A stretch of 29,946 nucleotides of DNA from an uncultured Alphaproteobacteria bacterium (GTDB taxonomy: Bacteria; Pseudomonadota; Alphaproteobacteria; CAAHEQ01; UBA3637), in assembly GCA_944391545.1 (NCBI GenBank), contig CALXTZ010000002.1, positions 1-29,946 on the forward strand, given 5' to 3'. The position numbers and the translations under genes were made by a program. Positions 14,527-23,617 of the stretch are shown here, piece by piece. The notes beneath the pieces are model-generated. The model was not told where the DNA came from. It worked only from the letters and a program-made list of their open reading frames with translations, and made no database searches. Positions within the stretch are counted from its first letter, which is position 1, and each line of letters begins with the position of its first letter.

Positions 14527-14799
14527 ATGTCTGTCCATTGTGTGTTAGAAATTCAAAACGTCCGCGGTTTACATGCCAGAGCGGCTTCTGCTTTTGTTAA
14601 AGAAGCCGACCGGTTCAAGGCCGATATTTGGGTGGAAAAGGACGGCCAACGCGTATCGGGTCGTTCCATTATGGGATTGATGATGTTGGCTGCCGCCAAA
14701 GGAACAACCATTGATGTTTTTTGTGACGGAGACGATGAAGCGGACGCGCAGCACGCTTTGGAAGCGTTGGTAAACGCAAAATTTAATGAAGAAAGCTAA
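14527..14799 (+). CDS. ptsH: Phosphocarrier protein HPr
   Basis: The 90-residue HPr has active-site His16 in GLHARAASAF, which receives phosphate from enzyme I. The regulatory Ser47 in GRSIMGLMML is the target of HprK encoded two genes upstream, so both phosphorylation sites are intact. The start directly follows the stop of the EIIA gene (TAAATG). Enzyme I is not in the window. Together with HprK and EIIA-Man it forms the phosphorylation chain of the regulatory PTS. Confidence 0.95.
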   Translation: MSVHCVLEIQNVRGLHARAASAFVKEADRFKADIWVEKDGQRVSGRSIMGLMMLAAAKGTTIDVFCDGDDEADAQHALEALVNAKFNEES

Positions 14800-14825
14800 A
14801 TCCGCTCTTTAAAAAAAATAAAAAA

Positions 14826-14848
14826 CCTCTTATATTGGAAAAAAGAGG
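14826..14848 (+). promoter_or_regulatory. Hairpin covering the batA ribosome binding site
   Basis: CCTCTT (14826-14831) pairs with AAGAGG (14843-14848), and the second arm is part of the SD of the gene at 14855. It may hide the SD. The preceding A-rich stretch shows no clear terminator for the PTS genes, so read-through into batA is possible. Confidence 0.4.
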
Positions 14849-14854
14849 GTAATC

Positions 14855-15844
14855 ATGTTTCAATTTCTTTGGCCATTTGCTGCTTTGTTGTTGCCGCTGC
14901 CGTGGGTTGTTTTGTACGGGCGGCGCCGACAAATTTCCGAAAAGCAGGAAACAGATTCTCTGTGGGTTCCGTTTTTTGATCCGTTCAAAGAAAAATTAGC
15001 GCACATCGGAACCGGCGTGCCGATCACCCGAATTCATACGCTGTTGATTTTGGGATGGTTGTGTCTGATCGGCGCGACCATGCGGCCGCAATACATCGGC
15101 AACATTCAAATGGTTCCGACCGAATACCGGCATTTGATGTTGGTTTTGGATGTATCCGATTCGATGGCGGAACAAGATTTCCTGATGAACGGCAAGCCCG
15201 TTTCCCGTCTGCACATGGTTAAAGTCTTGGCTGATGATTTTTTAACCCGGCGTAAAGGCGACGCCGTCGGATTGGTTTTGTTCGGGGAAGAAGCGTATGT
15301 TTATGTCCCGTTGACGCCTGATGTTGAAACGGCCAAACAAATGCTGACCGAAGTTGATTTAGGCATCGCGGGTTCCAGAACGGCCATGGGGGACGCGCTG
15401 GCGCTGGCTTTAAAGAATATGAAAGATCTGCCGGCCGCTTCCAAAGTCATTGTTTTATTATCCGACGGATATGCTAACGCGGGTCAATTGACACCGGATA
15501 AAGTTTTGGAAATCGCCAAACAAACCGGCGTTAAAATTTATACCATCGGTATCGGCGCCGAACAAATTCCGGTGTGGTCTTTCTTCGGCATGAAAATGCA
15601 AAATCCGTCGCAGGATTTAGATGAAGCAACCTTGCAAAAAATAGCCAACCAAACCGGCGGTCACTACTTCCGCGCCAAAACAACGGCCGACATGGAACGC
15701 ATTTACCAAAAGCTGGATATGTTGGAACCGGTTCAATCGGAAGAAAAAACCATTCGCCCGGTGACGGAATTATTTTATGTTCCGCTGGTTATCGGTTTAC
15801 TGCTGTTGGCAACCGGGTTCGCCCTGAAAGGCAGGTCATCATGA
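14855..15844 (+). CDS. batA: BatA-like VWA-domain membrane protein
   Basis: This 329-residue protein begins with an N-terminal hydrophobic segment (about 1-20) and a second one near 62-75. A von Willebrand factor A domain (about 93-280) follows, with an intact MIDAS motif D99-x-S101-x-S103 (LDVSDSMAEQD), and later LLSDGYANAG. A C-terminal helix lies at 310-326 (FYVPLVIGLLLLATGFAL). Bat proteins sit in the inner membrane and are linked to MoxR AAA ATPases and aerotolerance or envelope stress. Their exact chemistry is unknown. It overlaps the next gene by four bases (ATGA). The usual moxR and DUF58 genes are not immediately upstream, where PTS genes stand instead. Confidence 0.9.
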   Translation: MFQFLWPFAALLLPLPWVVLYGRRRQISEKQETDSLWVPFFDPFKEKLAHIGTGVPITRIHTLLILGWLCLIGATMRPQYIGNIQMVPTEYRHLMLVLDVSDSMAEQDFLMNGKPVSRLHMVKVLADDFLTRRKGDAVGLVLFGEEAYVYVPLTPDVETAKQMLTEVDLGIAGSRTAMGDALALALKNMKDLPAASKVIVLLSDGYANAGQLTPDKVLEIAKQTGVKIYTIGIGAEQIPVWSFFGMKMQNPSQDLDEATLQKIANQTGGHYFRAKTTADMERIYQKLDMLEPVQSEEKTIRPVTELFYVPLVIGLLLLATGFALKGRSS

Positions 15845-17481
15845 TTTTCTTAAGACCTTGGGCTTTTTTACTGCTTTTAATCCCGTTGTTCTTTATTTAT
15901 AAAGGCTATCGATCCGGCTTTTTCCAAAGCGCGTGGAAACAAGTGTTGGATCCTCACTTGATGCCGCATGTGATGGTGCGCTTACAATCCGCCGGGTTGT
16001 CCAAAAAAATGCTTTTCTTTTTGCTGGGACTTTGGTGTTGGCTGACTCTGGCGGCAGCCGGCCCGGCTTTTTATAAAACGACCGTTGAAACGGCAGTCCG
16101 TCAAAAAGGATTGGTCGTTGTGTTGGACATGTCCCCGGCCATGACGGAACAAAAGCTGTTCACCGCGCGATTAAAGCTGTTCGACCTGCTTAAAATGCAA
16201 CATGAAACACTGGTCGGATTAGTCATCACGGATCAATATGCATACACGGCACTGCCGTTGACGCAGGACACGGCTTTATTCCAAAACATCATTCCCACGC
16301 TTTCCCGTCAAGTTGTTCCGATTATCGGCAGCAACCCGGCGGCCGGCATTCATCAGGCTGTTCTTCTGCTGCAACAAAGCGGTTTGACAACCGGACAAAT
16401 TTTGCTCATCACCGGCGGCATTGTCGATGAAAAACCGATCATGCAGGCAGCCTTAAAATCACCCTATCCGGTTTCGATTTTGGGCATCGGGACTTCGGAC
16501 AAAGTCCCCGCCGATTTGGGAAACGGTGTTTTCTGGGAAGATCCGGACGGAACACCGTATTTAACTTTCCTGCCGAAAGAAAAACTTTCATTTCATGCCC
16601 GATTTGCTTATCACACGCTGGACAACACGGATTTACAAACGCTGCTTCCCGAAACGGTGCCGACGGATTTTAAAAAGGCAGACGAAAGCATTCCGATTTA
16701 CCGGGATGTCGGCATTTACATGCTTTTGCCGGCCGTTATTTTGGTTGCTTTTGTTTTTAAACCCGGCGTTTTGTGGAGCGTGTTGCTGATGATTTGTTTA
16801 TCCGGATCGCCTCAAGCAGCCTCCCCGTTTTTACGCCAAGAACAAGAAACCTATCAAACCCAGATGCAGGCTGTCAAAGCTTATCGTAACGGACAATATG
16901 AAAAAGCCGCCGGTTTGTTTTCAACAGATCCGACGGCCGATGGTTTTTATAACGCCGGCAACGCTTGGGCGCACGTGGGACAGATAGATAAAGCTATCGA
17001 CGCGTATGAACAAGCGCTCAAGCTTAATCCCGCGCACCAAGATGCCCGCTTTAATTTGGAATACTTAAAAAAACAACAACCGCCTCCACCGCCGCAACAG
17101 GGGGACGGTCAAAACGAAGCGGCCGGACAAAAGGATAAGACTGATGATACAGGCGGGCAAGGCGCTTCGGACACTCGAAACGACGGCTCTTCCGATCAAC
17201 GAGACTCTCAAAATGCTTCCGATTCTTCCGAAATGCAAGCACAGTCCGAAGAACCGGATGCATCGGATACACCTCAAGCCGATCAGGAAAAACCGTTGCA
17301 AGAACCTTCCGGACAACAACGGCCTCAACCGTCCGGTCATTCCGATACTTCCGACCGACAAGAACGCCCCGTCACGCAAGACATGCAACAACAACAAGAA
17401 TGGCTCGACCGTGTTCAAAGCGATCCGGGACGCGTTTTAAAATATCGGCTTTATCGCCAATACAAGGAGCAAATCAGATGA
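15841..17481 (+). CDS. batB: BatB/BatC fusion: VWA domain plus TPR
   Basis: This 546-residue protein has hydrophobic segments at about 6-20 and 57-73, then a VWA-like domain from ~90 to 245. Its MIDAS reads D96-x-S98-x-A100, the third Ser being Ala, so metal binding may be weak. Another membrane helix pair lies near 295-325. A TPR-like unit at about 366-410 (NAGNAWAHVGQIDKAIDAYEQ) follows, then a Gln/Asp/Ser-rich disordered region and a short conserved C-terminus (RVLKYRLYRQY). In Bacteroides-type bat loci BatB and BatC are separate, so this is the fused form seen in many proteobacteria. It overlaps batA and batD by four bases each, forming a tightly coupled operon. Confidence 0.88.
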   Translation: MIFLRPWAFLLLLIPLFFIYKGYRSGFFQSAWKQVLDPHLMPHVMVRLQSAGLSKKMLFFLLGLWCWLTLAAAGPAFYKTTVETAVRQKGLVVVLDMSPAMTEQKLFTARLKLFDLLKMQHETLVGLVITDQYAYTALPLTQDTALFQNIIPTLSRQVVPIIGSNPAAGIHQAVLLLQQSGLTTGQILLITGGIVDEKPIMQAALKSPYPVSILGIGTSDKVPADLGNGVFWEDPDGTPYLTFLPKEKLSFHARFAYHTLDNTDLQTLLPETVPTDFKKADESIPIYRDVGIYMLLPAVILVAFVFKPGVLWSVLLMICLSGSPQAASPFLRQEQETYQTQMQAVKAYRNGQYEKAAGLFSTDPTADGFYNAGNAWAHVGQIDKAIDAYEQALKLNPAHQDARFNLEYLKKQQPPPPPQQGDGQNEAAGQKDKTDDTGGQGASDTRNDGSSDQRDSQNASDSSEMQAQSEEPDASDTPQADQEKPLQEPSGQQRPQPSGHSDTSDRQERPVTQDMQQQQEWLDRVQSDPGRVLKYRLYRQYKEQIR

Positions 17482-18887
17482 AACCTATTTTATGTTTATT
17501 GATGATGCTTTGTTGGGCTCTGTCGGCACAGGCGAAAATTACAGCCACCGTCAATCGATCCGTCGCCACCGAAGGCCAAAGCATCGAATTAAAAGTCGTT
17601 TCGGACAGCCGAAAAGACGGCGCTCCGAATTTTAACATCTTGTCCGATGCGTTTGTGTTGGGCGGTCAAAGCACGCTGCAAAACACATCCATTATCAACG
17701 GAAAAATGCAGACAACTTATACGGCCGGCATCAACTTAATTCCGTTAAAAACCGGAGACATCACCATTCCGGCTTTGACTTGGGGCGGCGAAAAAACCGA
17801 ACCGATAACGGTCATTGTTAATCCAGCATCGACAAAGGCATCCAACATTGATTTATTCATTCGATCAGAAATGGCGCCGAAAACCGTTTATGAAGGGCAG
17901 GAAGTCATTTACACCGTTTCGGTGTTTGACCGATCCGGTTTAACGGACGGAGATTTTGCGCCCCCTGTTTTAAAAGATGCCGAAATTCAAGATATTCGAG
18001 ATTTGCCTTTATCAACGGTTCAGGAAAACGGTAAAACGTATCATAAATTTTCCCGGCAATATGTGATTTTCCCATCCAAAGCGGGCACTTTCACGGTGGA
18101 ACCGGCTTCTTTCAGAGGGCATGTGTACCAGGAAAGAACCGGCGTTTCTTCGGATGTGTTTTCTTCATTCGGGTTTGAACCGGGATTTATTTATGCGGAT
18201 TTGGCTTCCCAACGCAAAGAAGTCTATGTTCGCAGTGAACCGATGGTTTTAACGGTCAAAGAACGCCCGGCTTTCATGGCCGGCAAATGGTGGTTGCCGT
18301 CGACACATGTTGTCATGGAAGAAACATTGACGCCAACGACGGATGAAATCAAAGCCGGAGACGCCGTTACGCGGACGATTGTTGTGCGTGCCAGAGGGGT
18401 GTTAGGCACCAAGATTCCGGACTTAACCATGACGGATACGCCGTTTTTCAAAGTCTATCCGGGGCAAAGTAAAAAAGAAAATTATGTGGATGAAAAAGGC
18501 CTGATCGGCATTATGGAACAATCGTTTGTTTTGGTTCCCGTTCAAAACGGAACGGCAACCGTACCGCCATTGACAATGACATGGTTTGATGTGGCGAACG
18601 GGACGGAAAAGACGGCCTCCGTCGCGGGCAAAACTTTTCAAATTTTCGGGGCAGCGGTTTCGGCCGTTCAAGAACCACCTTATCAACAAGCCGAACACAT
18701 TCAAAGCGCGCCTTTGTTGCCGCCGGAACGCCCGCTGTATGCCAAAGAAAATAATTGGTTATTTTTCATCGCCGGCCTCAGCATCGGTTTTATCGGCGCA
18801 GTACTCTTGTTTTTTGCGGCGATGATGCGCCCCGACCGGCGCCGAAAGAAAAAAGCACCATTGGCCGAATTGTATCCGAATAAATAA
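17478..18887 (+). CDS. batD: BatD-like exported protein
   Basis: The start at ATG 17478 (SD AGGAG eight bases upstream, overlapping the batB stop) gives 469 residues. A longer upstream frame runs inside batB and is rejected. A signal peptide (MKPILCLLMMLCWALSAQA) precedes a beta-rich periplasmic region typical of BatD ('oxygen tolerance') proteins: ATVNRSVATEGQSIELKV near the mature N-terminus, repeated Ig-like strands and VYEGQEVIYTVSVFDRSGL near residue 140. A C-terminal membrane helix (about 433-457) is followed by a basic tail (RPDRRRKKK), so the bulk is periplasmic and anchored. It probably assembles with BatA and BatB. Confidence 0.88.
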   Translation: MKPILCLLMMLCWALSAQAKITATVNRSVATEGQSIELKVVSDSRKDGAPNFNILSDAFVLGGQSTLQNTSIINGKMQTTYTAGINLIPLKTGDITIPALTWGGEKTEPITVIVNPASTKASNIDLFIRSEMAPKTVYEGQEVIYTVSVFDRSGLTDGDFAPPVLKDAEIQDIRDLPLSTVQENGKTYHKFSRQYVIFPSKAGTFTVEPASFRGHVYQERTGVSSDVFSSFGFEPGFIYADLASQRKEVYVRSEPMVLTVKERPAFMAGKWWLPSTHVVMEETLTPTTDEIKAGDAVTRTIVVRARGVLGTKIPDLTMTDTPFFKVYPGQSKKENYVDEKGLIGIMEQSFVLVPVQNGTATVPPLTMTWFDVANGTEKTASVAGKTFQIFGAAVSAVQEPPYQQAEHIQSAPLLPPERPLYAKENNWLFFIAGLSIGFIGAVLLFFAAMMRPDRRRKKKAPLAELYPNK

Positions 18888-18913
18888 GCAATTTAAAATG
18901 ACCCCTTGCTGTT

Positions 18914-19099
18914 ATGCAGTTTCCTGTTATACCGGCATTGTTCGCGCAGCCGCGTTTTCACGGCCTGTTAAACTCCCCCACCTTTTTATCCGGCACCTGT
19001 ATTGAACGCATGGAAATCGGCAAAGCCGATATCTGGATTCATACATTACAGCTTATGGCTGATTTATATCAAAAAAAATTAGTCATTCGTTTCGAATAA
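18914..19099 (+). CDS. Small hypothetical protein after batD
   Basis: A 61-residue frame (MQFPVIPALFAQPRFHG to LYQKKLVIRFE) starts 26 bases after the batD stop and ends just before the secA terminator palindrome. Base composition is like the neighbouring genes. No SD is visible, and no known domain is recognised. Its position suggests a last cistron of the bat operon, but it could be chance. Confidence 0.4.
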   Translation: MQFPVIPALFAQPRFHGLLNSPTFLSGTCIERMEIGKADIWIHTLQLMADLYQKKLVIRFE

Positions 19100-19104
19100 A
19101 AAAA

Positions 19105-19122
19105 GGGAGCCGATCGGCTCCC
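19105..19122 (-). terminator. Palindromic terminator between bat operon and secA
   Basis: GGGAGCCGATCGGCTCCC is a perfect palindrome. Read on the minus strand it is followed by seven T, so it should terminate secA. On the plus strand only CGTTTCTT follows, a weaker stop for the bat operon. Confidence 0.85.
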
Positions 19123-19128
19123 CGTTTC

Positions 19129-21717
19129 TTAAGCAATCGCACCGTGGCAATGTTTGAACTTTTTGCCGCTGCCGCACGGACACGGATCATTGCGCCCGAT
19201 TTTGGAAAAATCAATCTTTTCTCCTTTGGGCGTTTCAACCGGTTCCGGCGGGGCAAACGTCAATTGCGCATGTGTCAAAATCAACGTTACACGTTCCCGA
19301 ACCCGCGCCAACATATCCGCAAACAACGTAAACGATTCCCGTTTGTATTCATTCAACGGATCGCGTTGACCGTATGCCCGCAACCCGATTGCATGCTTTA
19401 AAAAATCCAACGATTGTAAATGCTCTTTCCATGTTTGGTCCAAAATCTGCAATAACACGCTTTTTTCCAAAGCATGCACAACAGATGCATCAAAATCCTG
19501 GTGCTTCTTGGCCATCATTTCATCCGAAACATGTGTGATTTTTTCGATCATCGGTTCCGTTGAAACATCTTCTTTATTCACCCAATCGTCAATCGGCAAA
19601 TCCAATGCCAACAATCGGATACATTCGTTCCGGAGCGTTTTTAAATCCCACTCATCCACATTGGTTTTCGGCGGCATCGTCGATACAACCATGTCTTCAA
19701 TCACTTCATGACGCATCCCGCGCACCATTTCGGAAACATCATCCGTTTGCAATAATTCTTTGCGCTGATCATAAATGACTTTTCGTTGGTCATTCATCAC
19801 GTCATCGAATTTCAACAGGTTCTTCCGAACATCGAAATGATAGGCTTCCACTTTTTGTTGAGCCTTTTGAATCGCCTTTGAAATCAAAGGACTCTTGATG
19901 GCTTCGCCTTCCTTGAATTTAAAAGTCTTCAACAACCCTTTTAACCGATCCGCCCCGAAAATCCGCATCAAATCATCTTCCAAAGACACATAGAATTTGG
20001 ATTTGCCCGGATCTCCCTGACGACCGGCGCGTCCCCGCAACTGATTGTCAATGCGGCGGTTTTCATGCCGTTCCGTTCCGATGACGTACAATCCGCCCGC
20101 CTCCAAAACTTCTTTATGCCCGGCTGCCACTTCCTGTTCGATTTTTTGCGTTATCCGTTGGATTTCCGCTTCATCAGTGATACCCTCTAATTCTTCTTTC
20201 AACCGCATCTCGACGTTACCGCCCAACTTAATGTCCGTTCCGCGGCCGGCCATATTTGTTGCAATCGTAATCGCCCCGGGCGCACCGGCTTGTGCGACAA
20301 TGTAAGCTTCCCGTTCATGATGGCGTGCATTTAACACTTCAAACCGCAATTTTGTTTTTTGACGCAACAGTTCGGCCAAATATTCAGACCGTTCAATCGA
20401 CGCCGTCCCAACCAAAACAGGCTGACGCCGCGCATGCGCCGCTTCAATCTCATCAATAATCGCTTTGTATTTTTCCTTTTCCGTCCCGTAAATTTCGTCA
20501 TTAAAATCTTGACGCGCCACAGGCCGATTTGTCGGAATCTCCACAACACGCAAGTTATACGTGCTGTCCAATTCGCCGGCTTCCGTCATCGCCGTTCCGG
20601 TCATCCCGGCCAACTTCGGATACATTCTGAAATAATTTTGGAATGTAATCGACGCCAACGTTTGGTTTTCTGCCTGAATGGTCACATTTTCTTTGGCTTC
20701 CAAAGCCTGATGCAATCCGTCCGAATACCGACGGCCTTCCATCATACGGCCGGTAAATTCATCAATAATGACAACCTTGTCGTCTTTGACAATATAATCC
20801 ACATCGCGCGTAAACATTTTATGCGCCCGTAAAGCCTGCTCCACATGATGCACAAACGAAATGTTCGCCAAATCATAAAGCCCGCCTTGAATCAAACCGG
20901 CTTCCTGCAACAATTGCTCCATGTAAATATTGCCGGCTTCCGTAAAACTGATTTGTTTGTTTTTTTCATCTTTTTCATAATGTTCCGGCCGAATTTTGTA
21001 CATCAGTTTATCAACCGCTTTGTACCGTTCGGAAGAATCCTCCGCGGCGCCGGAAATAATCAACGGTGTCCGCGCTTCATCAATCAAAATGCTGTCCACT
21101 TCGTCGACAATCGCATAGTTAAACGGCCGTTGCACCATGTCCTTTAACGAAAACCGCATGTTGTCGCGCAGATAATCGAACCCCAATTCGTTATTCGTCC
21201 CGTACGTTACATCGCAAGCATACGCCGCTTTACGTCCTTCACCGTCCAAATCATGGTAAATACACCCGACGGTCAGCCCCAAAAACCGATAGACCTGTCC
21301 CATCCAATCCGCATCTCGGCGAGCCAAATAATCGTTCACCGTCACCACATGAACGCCTTTTTGAGACAACGCATTTAAGTACACGGCCAAAGTCGCGACC
21401 AATGTTTTGCCTTCCCCGGTTTTCATTTCGGCAATTTGTCCTTTATGCAAGACAATCCCGCCGATTAATTGAACGTCGAAGTGCCGTTGACCCAACGTTC
21501 TTTTAGCCGCTTCCCGCACCGTTGCAAACGCTTCGACCAATAAATCATCCAACACTTCACCTTTTGCCAATCGTTCCCGAAACAAAACCGTCTGATTTTT
21601 CAATTGTTCATCAGACATTTTTTCCATTTGCGGTTCTAACGCATTGATTTTATCGACTGTTTTTCTTAATTTTTTGATGTATCTGTCGTTGGATGACCCG
21701 AGTAGTTGTTTTAACAT
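19129..21717 (-). CDS. secA: Preprotein translocase ATPase SecA
   Basis: SecA drives unfolded preproteins through SecYEG. The 862-residue length is normal for the family (E. coli 901). Motifs include Walker A MKTGEGKT (98-105), the DEVD box with DSILIDEARTPLIISG (about 208-225), MAGRGTDIKLGG near 490, the QLRGRAGRQGDPG region and the C-terminal zinc site CPCGSGKKFKHCH with C846, C848, C857 and H858. The zinc tail binds SecB and phospholipids. It is transcribed alone on the minus strand, with a predicted promoter 40-68 bases upstream and a palindromic terminator after the stop. SD AAAGG lies ten bases from the ATG. Confidence 0.98.
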   Translation of the reverse strand: MLKQLLGSSNDRYIKKLRKTVDKINALEPQMEKMSDEQLKNQTVLFRERLAKGEVLDDLLVEAFATVREAAKRTLGQRHFDVQLIGGIVLHKGQIAEMKTGEGKTLVATLAVYLNALSQKGVHVVTVNDYLARRDADWMGQVYRFLGLTVGCIYHDLDGEGRKAAYACDVTYGTNNELGFDYLRDNMRFSLKDMVQRPFNYAIVDEVDSILIDEARTPLIISGAAEDSSERYKAVDKLMYKIRPEHYEKDEKNKQISFTEAGNIYMEQLLQEAGLIQGGLYDLANISFVHHVEQALRAHKMFTRDVDYIVKDDKVVIIDEFTGRMMEGRRYSDGLHQALEAKENVTIQAENQTLASITFQNYFRMYPKLAGMTGTAMTEAGELDSTYNLRVVEIPTNRPVARQDFNDEIYGTEKEKYKAIIDEIEAAHARRQPVLVGTASIERSEYLAELLRQKTKLRFEVLNARHHEREAYIVAQAGAPGAITIATNMAGRGTDIKLGGNVEMRLKEELEGITDEAEIQRITQKIEQEVAAGHKEVLEAGGLYVIGTERHENRRIDNQLRGRAGRQGDPGKSKFYVSLEDDLMRIFGADRLKGLLKTFKFKEGEAIKSPLISKAIQKAQQKVEAYHFDVRKNLLKFDDVMNDQRKVIYDQRKELLQTDDVSEMVRGMRHEVIEDMVVSTMPPKTNVDEWDLKTLRNECIRLLALDLPIDDWVNKEDVSTEPMIEKITHVSDEMMAKKHQDFDASVVHALEKSVLLQILDQTWKEHLQSLDFLKHAIGLRAYGQRDPLNEYKRESFTLFADMLARVRERVTLILTHAQLTFAPPEPVETPKGEKIDFSKIGRNDPCPCGSGKKFKHCHGAIA

Positions 21718-21756
21718 GAACCGTTTAACCTTTCTATCCTAAAATATTATTCTTTA

Positions 21757-21785
21757 CAGATAGAGTTTTTATGCACAAAAGTCAA
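21757..21785 (-). promoter_or_regulatory. Predicted promoter of secA
   Basis: Read on the minus strand: TTGACT (21780-21785), a 17-base spacer, TATCTG (21757-21762). It lies in the 121-base gap between flhG and secA. The rest of the gap is AT-rich without a clear terminator for flhG. Confidence 0.5.
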
Positions 21786-21838
21786 GAAAAGACCAAGAAA
21801 AAATGTAAATCCGTTAATTTTCACGATTTTGTTGATTT

Positions 21839-22645
21839 TTACTTCAAATTTTCGGCGATTTTTAAAACATCTCCGGTGGCTTCCGCATTCGGATAGCTCG
21901 TCAACATAGAAGTTTGAGACCGAATAGAATCTCGCACACGTGTGTCTCGACGAACAATGCCGGCCAACGCCGGAGAAATCTTTAAAAACCCTTGGCATGC
22001 TTTCAACAAAGTGGCATATGTTTTTTCGCCTTCTCGGTACGTATTGGCCGAATTGACGACAACTTTAATGTCAACATCCGGGTTTTCACGGGAAATAATT
22101 TTAATAAAAGCATATGCATCCGTTAAAGACGTCGGTTCATCCGTACACACAACGACCAACGTTCCCGCATTGCCGGCGAATAAGCGAACTGCTTTTTCAA
22201 CACCAGCGCCCAAATCAATGATGACTTTATCGTATTGAGACGCCAACAATTGTAAATCATCAAAAATCAATTGCAATCGAGACAATGGAATATTGGCCAA
22301 GCTGCCGGATCCCGACCGGCCGGCAATGACATCAAAGCCGCACGGTTCGCACGGGACAATGGCCTGTGTCAATGGTACACGTCCGGTAATGACCGAACCC
22401 AAATCATACGGCGTCACCAACCCCAGTTGAATATCCACATTCGCCAAACCCAAATCGCCGTCAAACAAAAGCGTTTTCAATCCCTCTTTAGCAAAAGCAT
22501 GCGCCAGCGTAATGGACAACCATGTTTTACCGACACCGCCTTTTCCGGAAGCAATCGCAATCATATTGCGGCCTTTGTGATGCTGCGCCGCTTTGGGCGC
22601 CATTGACAGTTTTTGCGGTAAAGACAGAATGCGAGAAATATTCAT
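21839..22645 (-). CDS. flhG: FlhG/MinD-like ATPase
   Basis: FlhG (FleN, YlxH) is a ParA/MinD-family ATPase that works with FlhF to set flagellum number and place. Visible features are the deviant Walker A SGKGGVGKT (about 33-41), DGDLGLANVDIQLG (Walker A', about 62-75) and IIDLGAG (about 143-149). I chose ATG 22645, six bases from AGGGG. In-frame ATG 22648 and TTG 22651 are alternatives. This gives 268 residues. The C-terminus lacks an obvious amphipathic MinD tail, although the last residues (VLKIAENLK) could form a short helix. It follows flhF with about ten bases and ends the flagellar operon. Confidence 0.9.
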   Translation of the reverse strand: MNISRILSLPQKLSMAPKAAQHHKGRNMIAIASGKGGVGKTWLSITLAHAFAKEGLKTLLFDGDLGLANVDIQLGLVTPYDLGSVITGRVPLTQAIVPCEPCGFDVIAGRSGSGSLANIPLSRLQLIFDDLQLLASQYDKVIIDLGAGVEKAVRLFAGNAGTLVVVCTDEPTSLTDAYAFIKIISRENPDVDIKVVVNSANTYREGEKTYATLLKACQGFLKISPALAGIVRRDTRVRDSIRSQTSMLTSYPNAEATGDVLKIAENLK

Positions 22646-22655
22646 CATCAACCCC

Positions 22656-23603
22656 TTATTCTTGAGATAACATCATTTGCGCCAACGACAAAGCGTCCAT
22701 CGGACACAACCCTTGAGACACATGCGGACTCGTTCCGGCATCACATAATCCCAGCGAATTCGTCTGCGCCGCGTATAAAATACTGCCGAACCGGCGGGCT
22801 AAATCCAACCGTGTCGGCAACAACCGTTTACAACCAAGCGGTAAAAACGCTTCTGCCATATCGGCGGCTTCAAAAGCATCCGCACCGGCCGACATCACCA
22901 AAATCGGTTCCAATCCTTCTATATTGCCTTTTAAATTCATTAAAAAATCAAGATCAGATGCTTTGAACGGGTTTATTCCCGGGCTGTCGATCACAATCAT
23001 ATCTGACAGAGTTCGCAATCCTTCAACGGCTTCTTTTAACAATTCCGGCTTGCGGATTTTGACTAAATCCACTTCCAAAATTTTGGTAAAGGCAGACAAT
23101 TGTTCCACTGCTCCGGCGCGTTTCATGTCTGTCGTAATCACGCCGATTTTTTTGCCGGCCATTTTAGCGCGAACCGCCATTTTCGCGACGGCAATCGTTT
23201 TGCCCGATCCGCTTGCGCCTACCAACATAAAAGCACGCTTGGACGTATGCGGCGGCAACGAATAAAATTTAAAAACACGTTCCAAAGCTTTGCTCAACAA
23301 AAGCGTCAAATCCGCTTCATCGGTATATTCACGAGCGGCCAGTAAAATCCGCTCAATTAAAATATCCGGAACGCGATGCGCCTCCAAAGCCTCTTTCACG
23401 CGCAACAAAGATTGTTCGTCAACCGGGCCGAACAAAGCTTCTTCAATTTCATGTTCGGAAATTTCTTCTTCAACGCCAACCGTCAAACGAACGCCTTCTT
23501 TGACATGTTGGTTTGAAATAATCAAAACATCGCTGCCGAAATCTTTTCGGATCAGCTCCATAGCTCCTGCAACAGTCGGTGCAACGTATGTTTTGATTTT
23601 CAT
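22656..23603 (-). CDS. flhF: Flagellar biosynthesis GTPase FlhF
   Basis: FlhF is the third SRP-type GTPase (with Ffh and FtsY) and recruits the first flagellar building blocks, notably FliF, to the right pole. At 315 residues it is on the short side. An N-terminal basic/acidic B region (about 1-100) precedes the NG domain. The P-loop is GASGSGKT (129-136), G2 DMKRAGAVEQL (159-169) replaces the usual DTYRIGAVEQL, and G3 DSPGINPF (206-213) replaces DTAGR. Its G4 and C-terminal part (PTRLDLARRFG) are recognisable. The SD AGGAG overlaps the motA stop. Confidence 0.9.
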   Translation of the reverse strand: MKIKTYVAPTVAGAMELIRKDFGSDVLIISNQHVKEGVRLTVGVEEEISEHEIEEALFGPVDEQSLLRVKEALEAHRVPDILIERILLAAREYTDEADLTLLLSKALERVFKFYSLPPHTSKRAFMLVGASGSGKTIAVAKMAVRAKMAGKKIGVITTDMKRAGAVEQLSAFTKILEVDLVKIRKPELLKEAVEGLRTLSDMIVIDSPGINPFKASDLDFLMNLKGNIEGLEPILVMSAGADAFEAADMAEAFLPLGCKRLLPTRLDLARRFGSILYAAQTNSLGLCDAGTSPHVSQGLCPMDALSLAQMMLSQE

Positions 23604-23617
23604 AAAACCCGTTTCTC

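Noticed and set aside
18898..19010. Frame from ATG 18898 after batD
   Set aside because: It gives about 36 residues without an SD or domain; the overlapping frame from 18914 is longer and ends neatly before the terminator.
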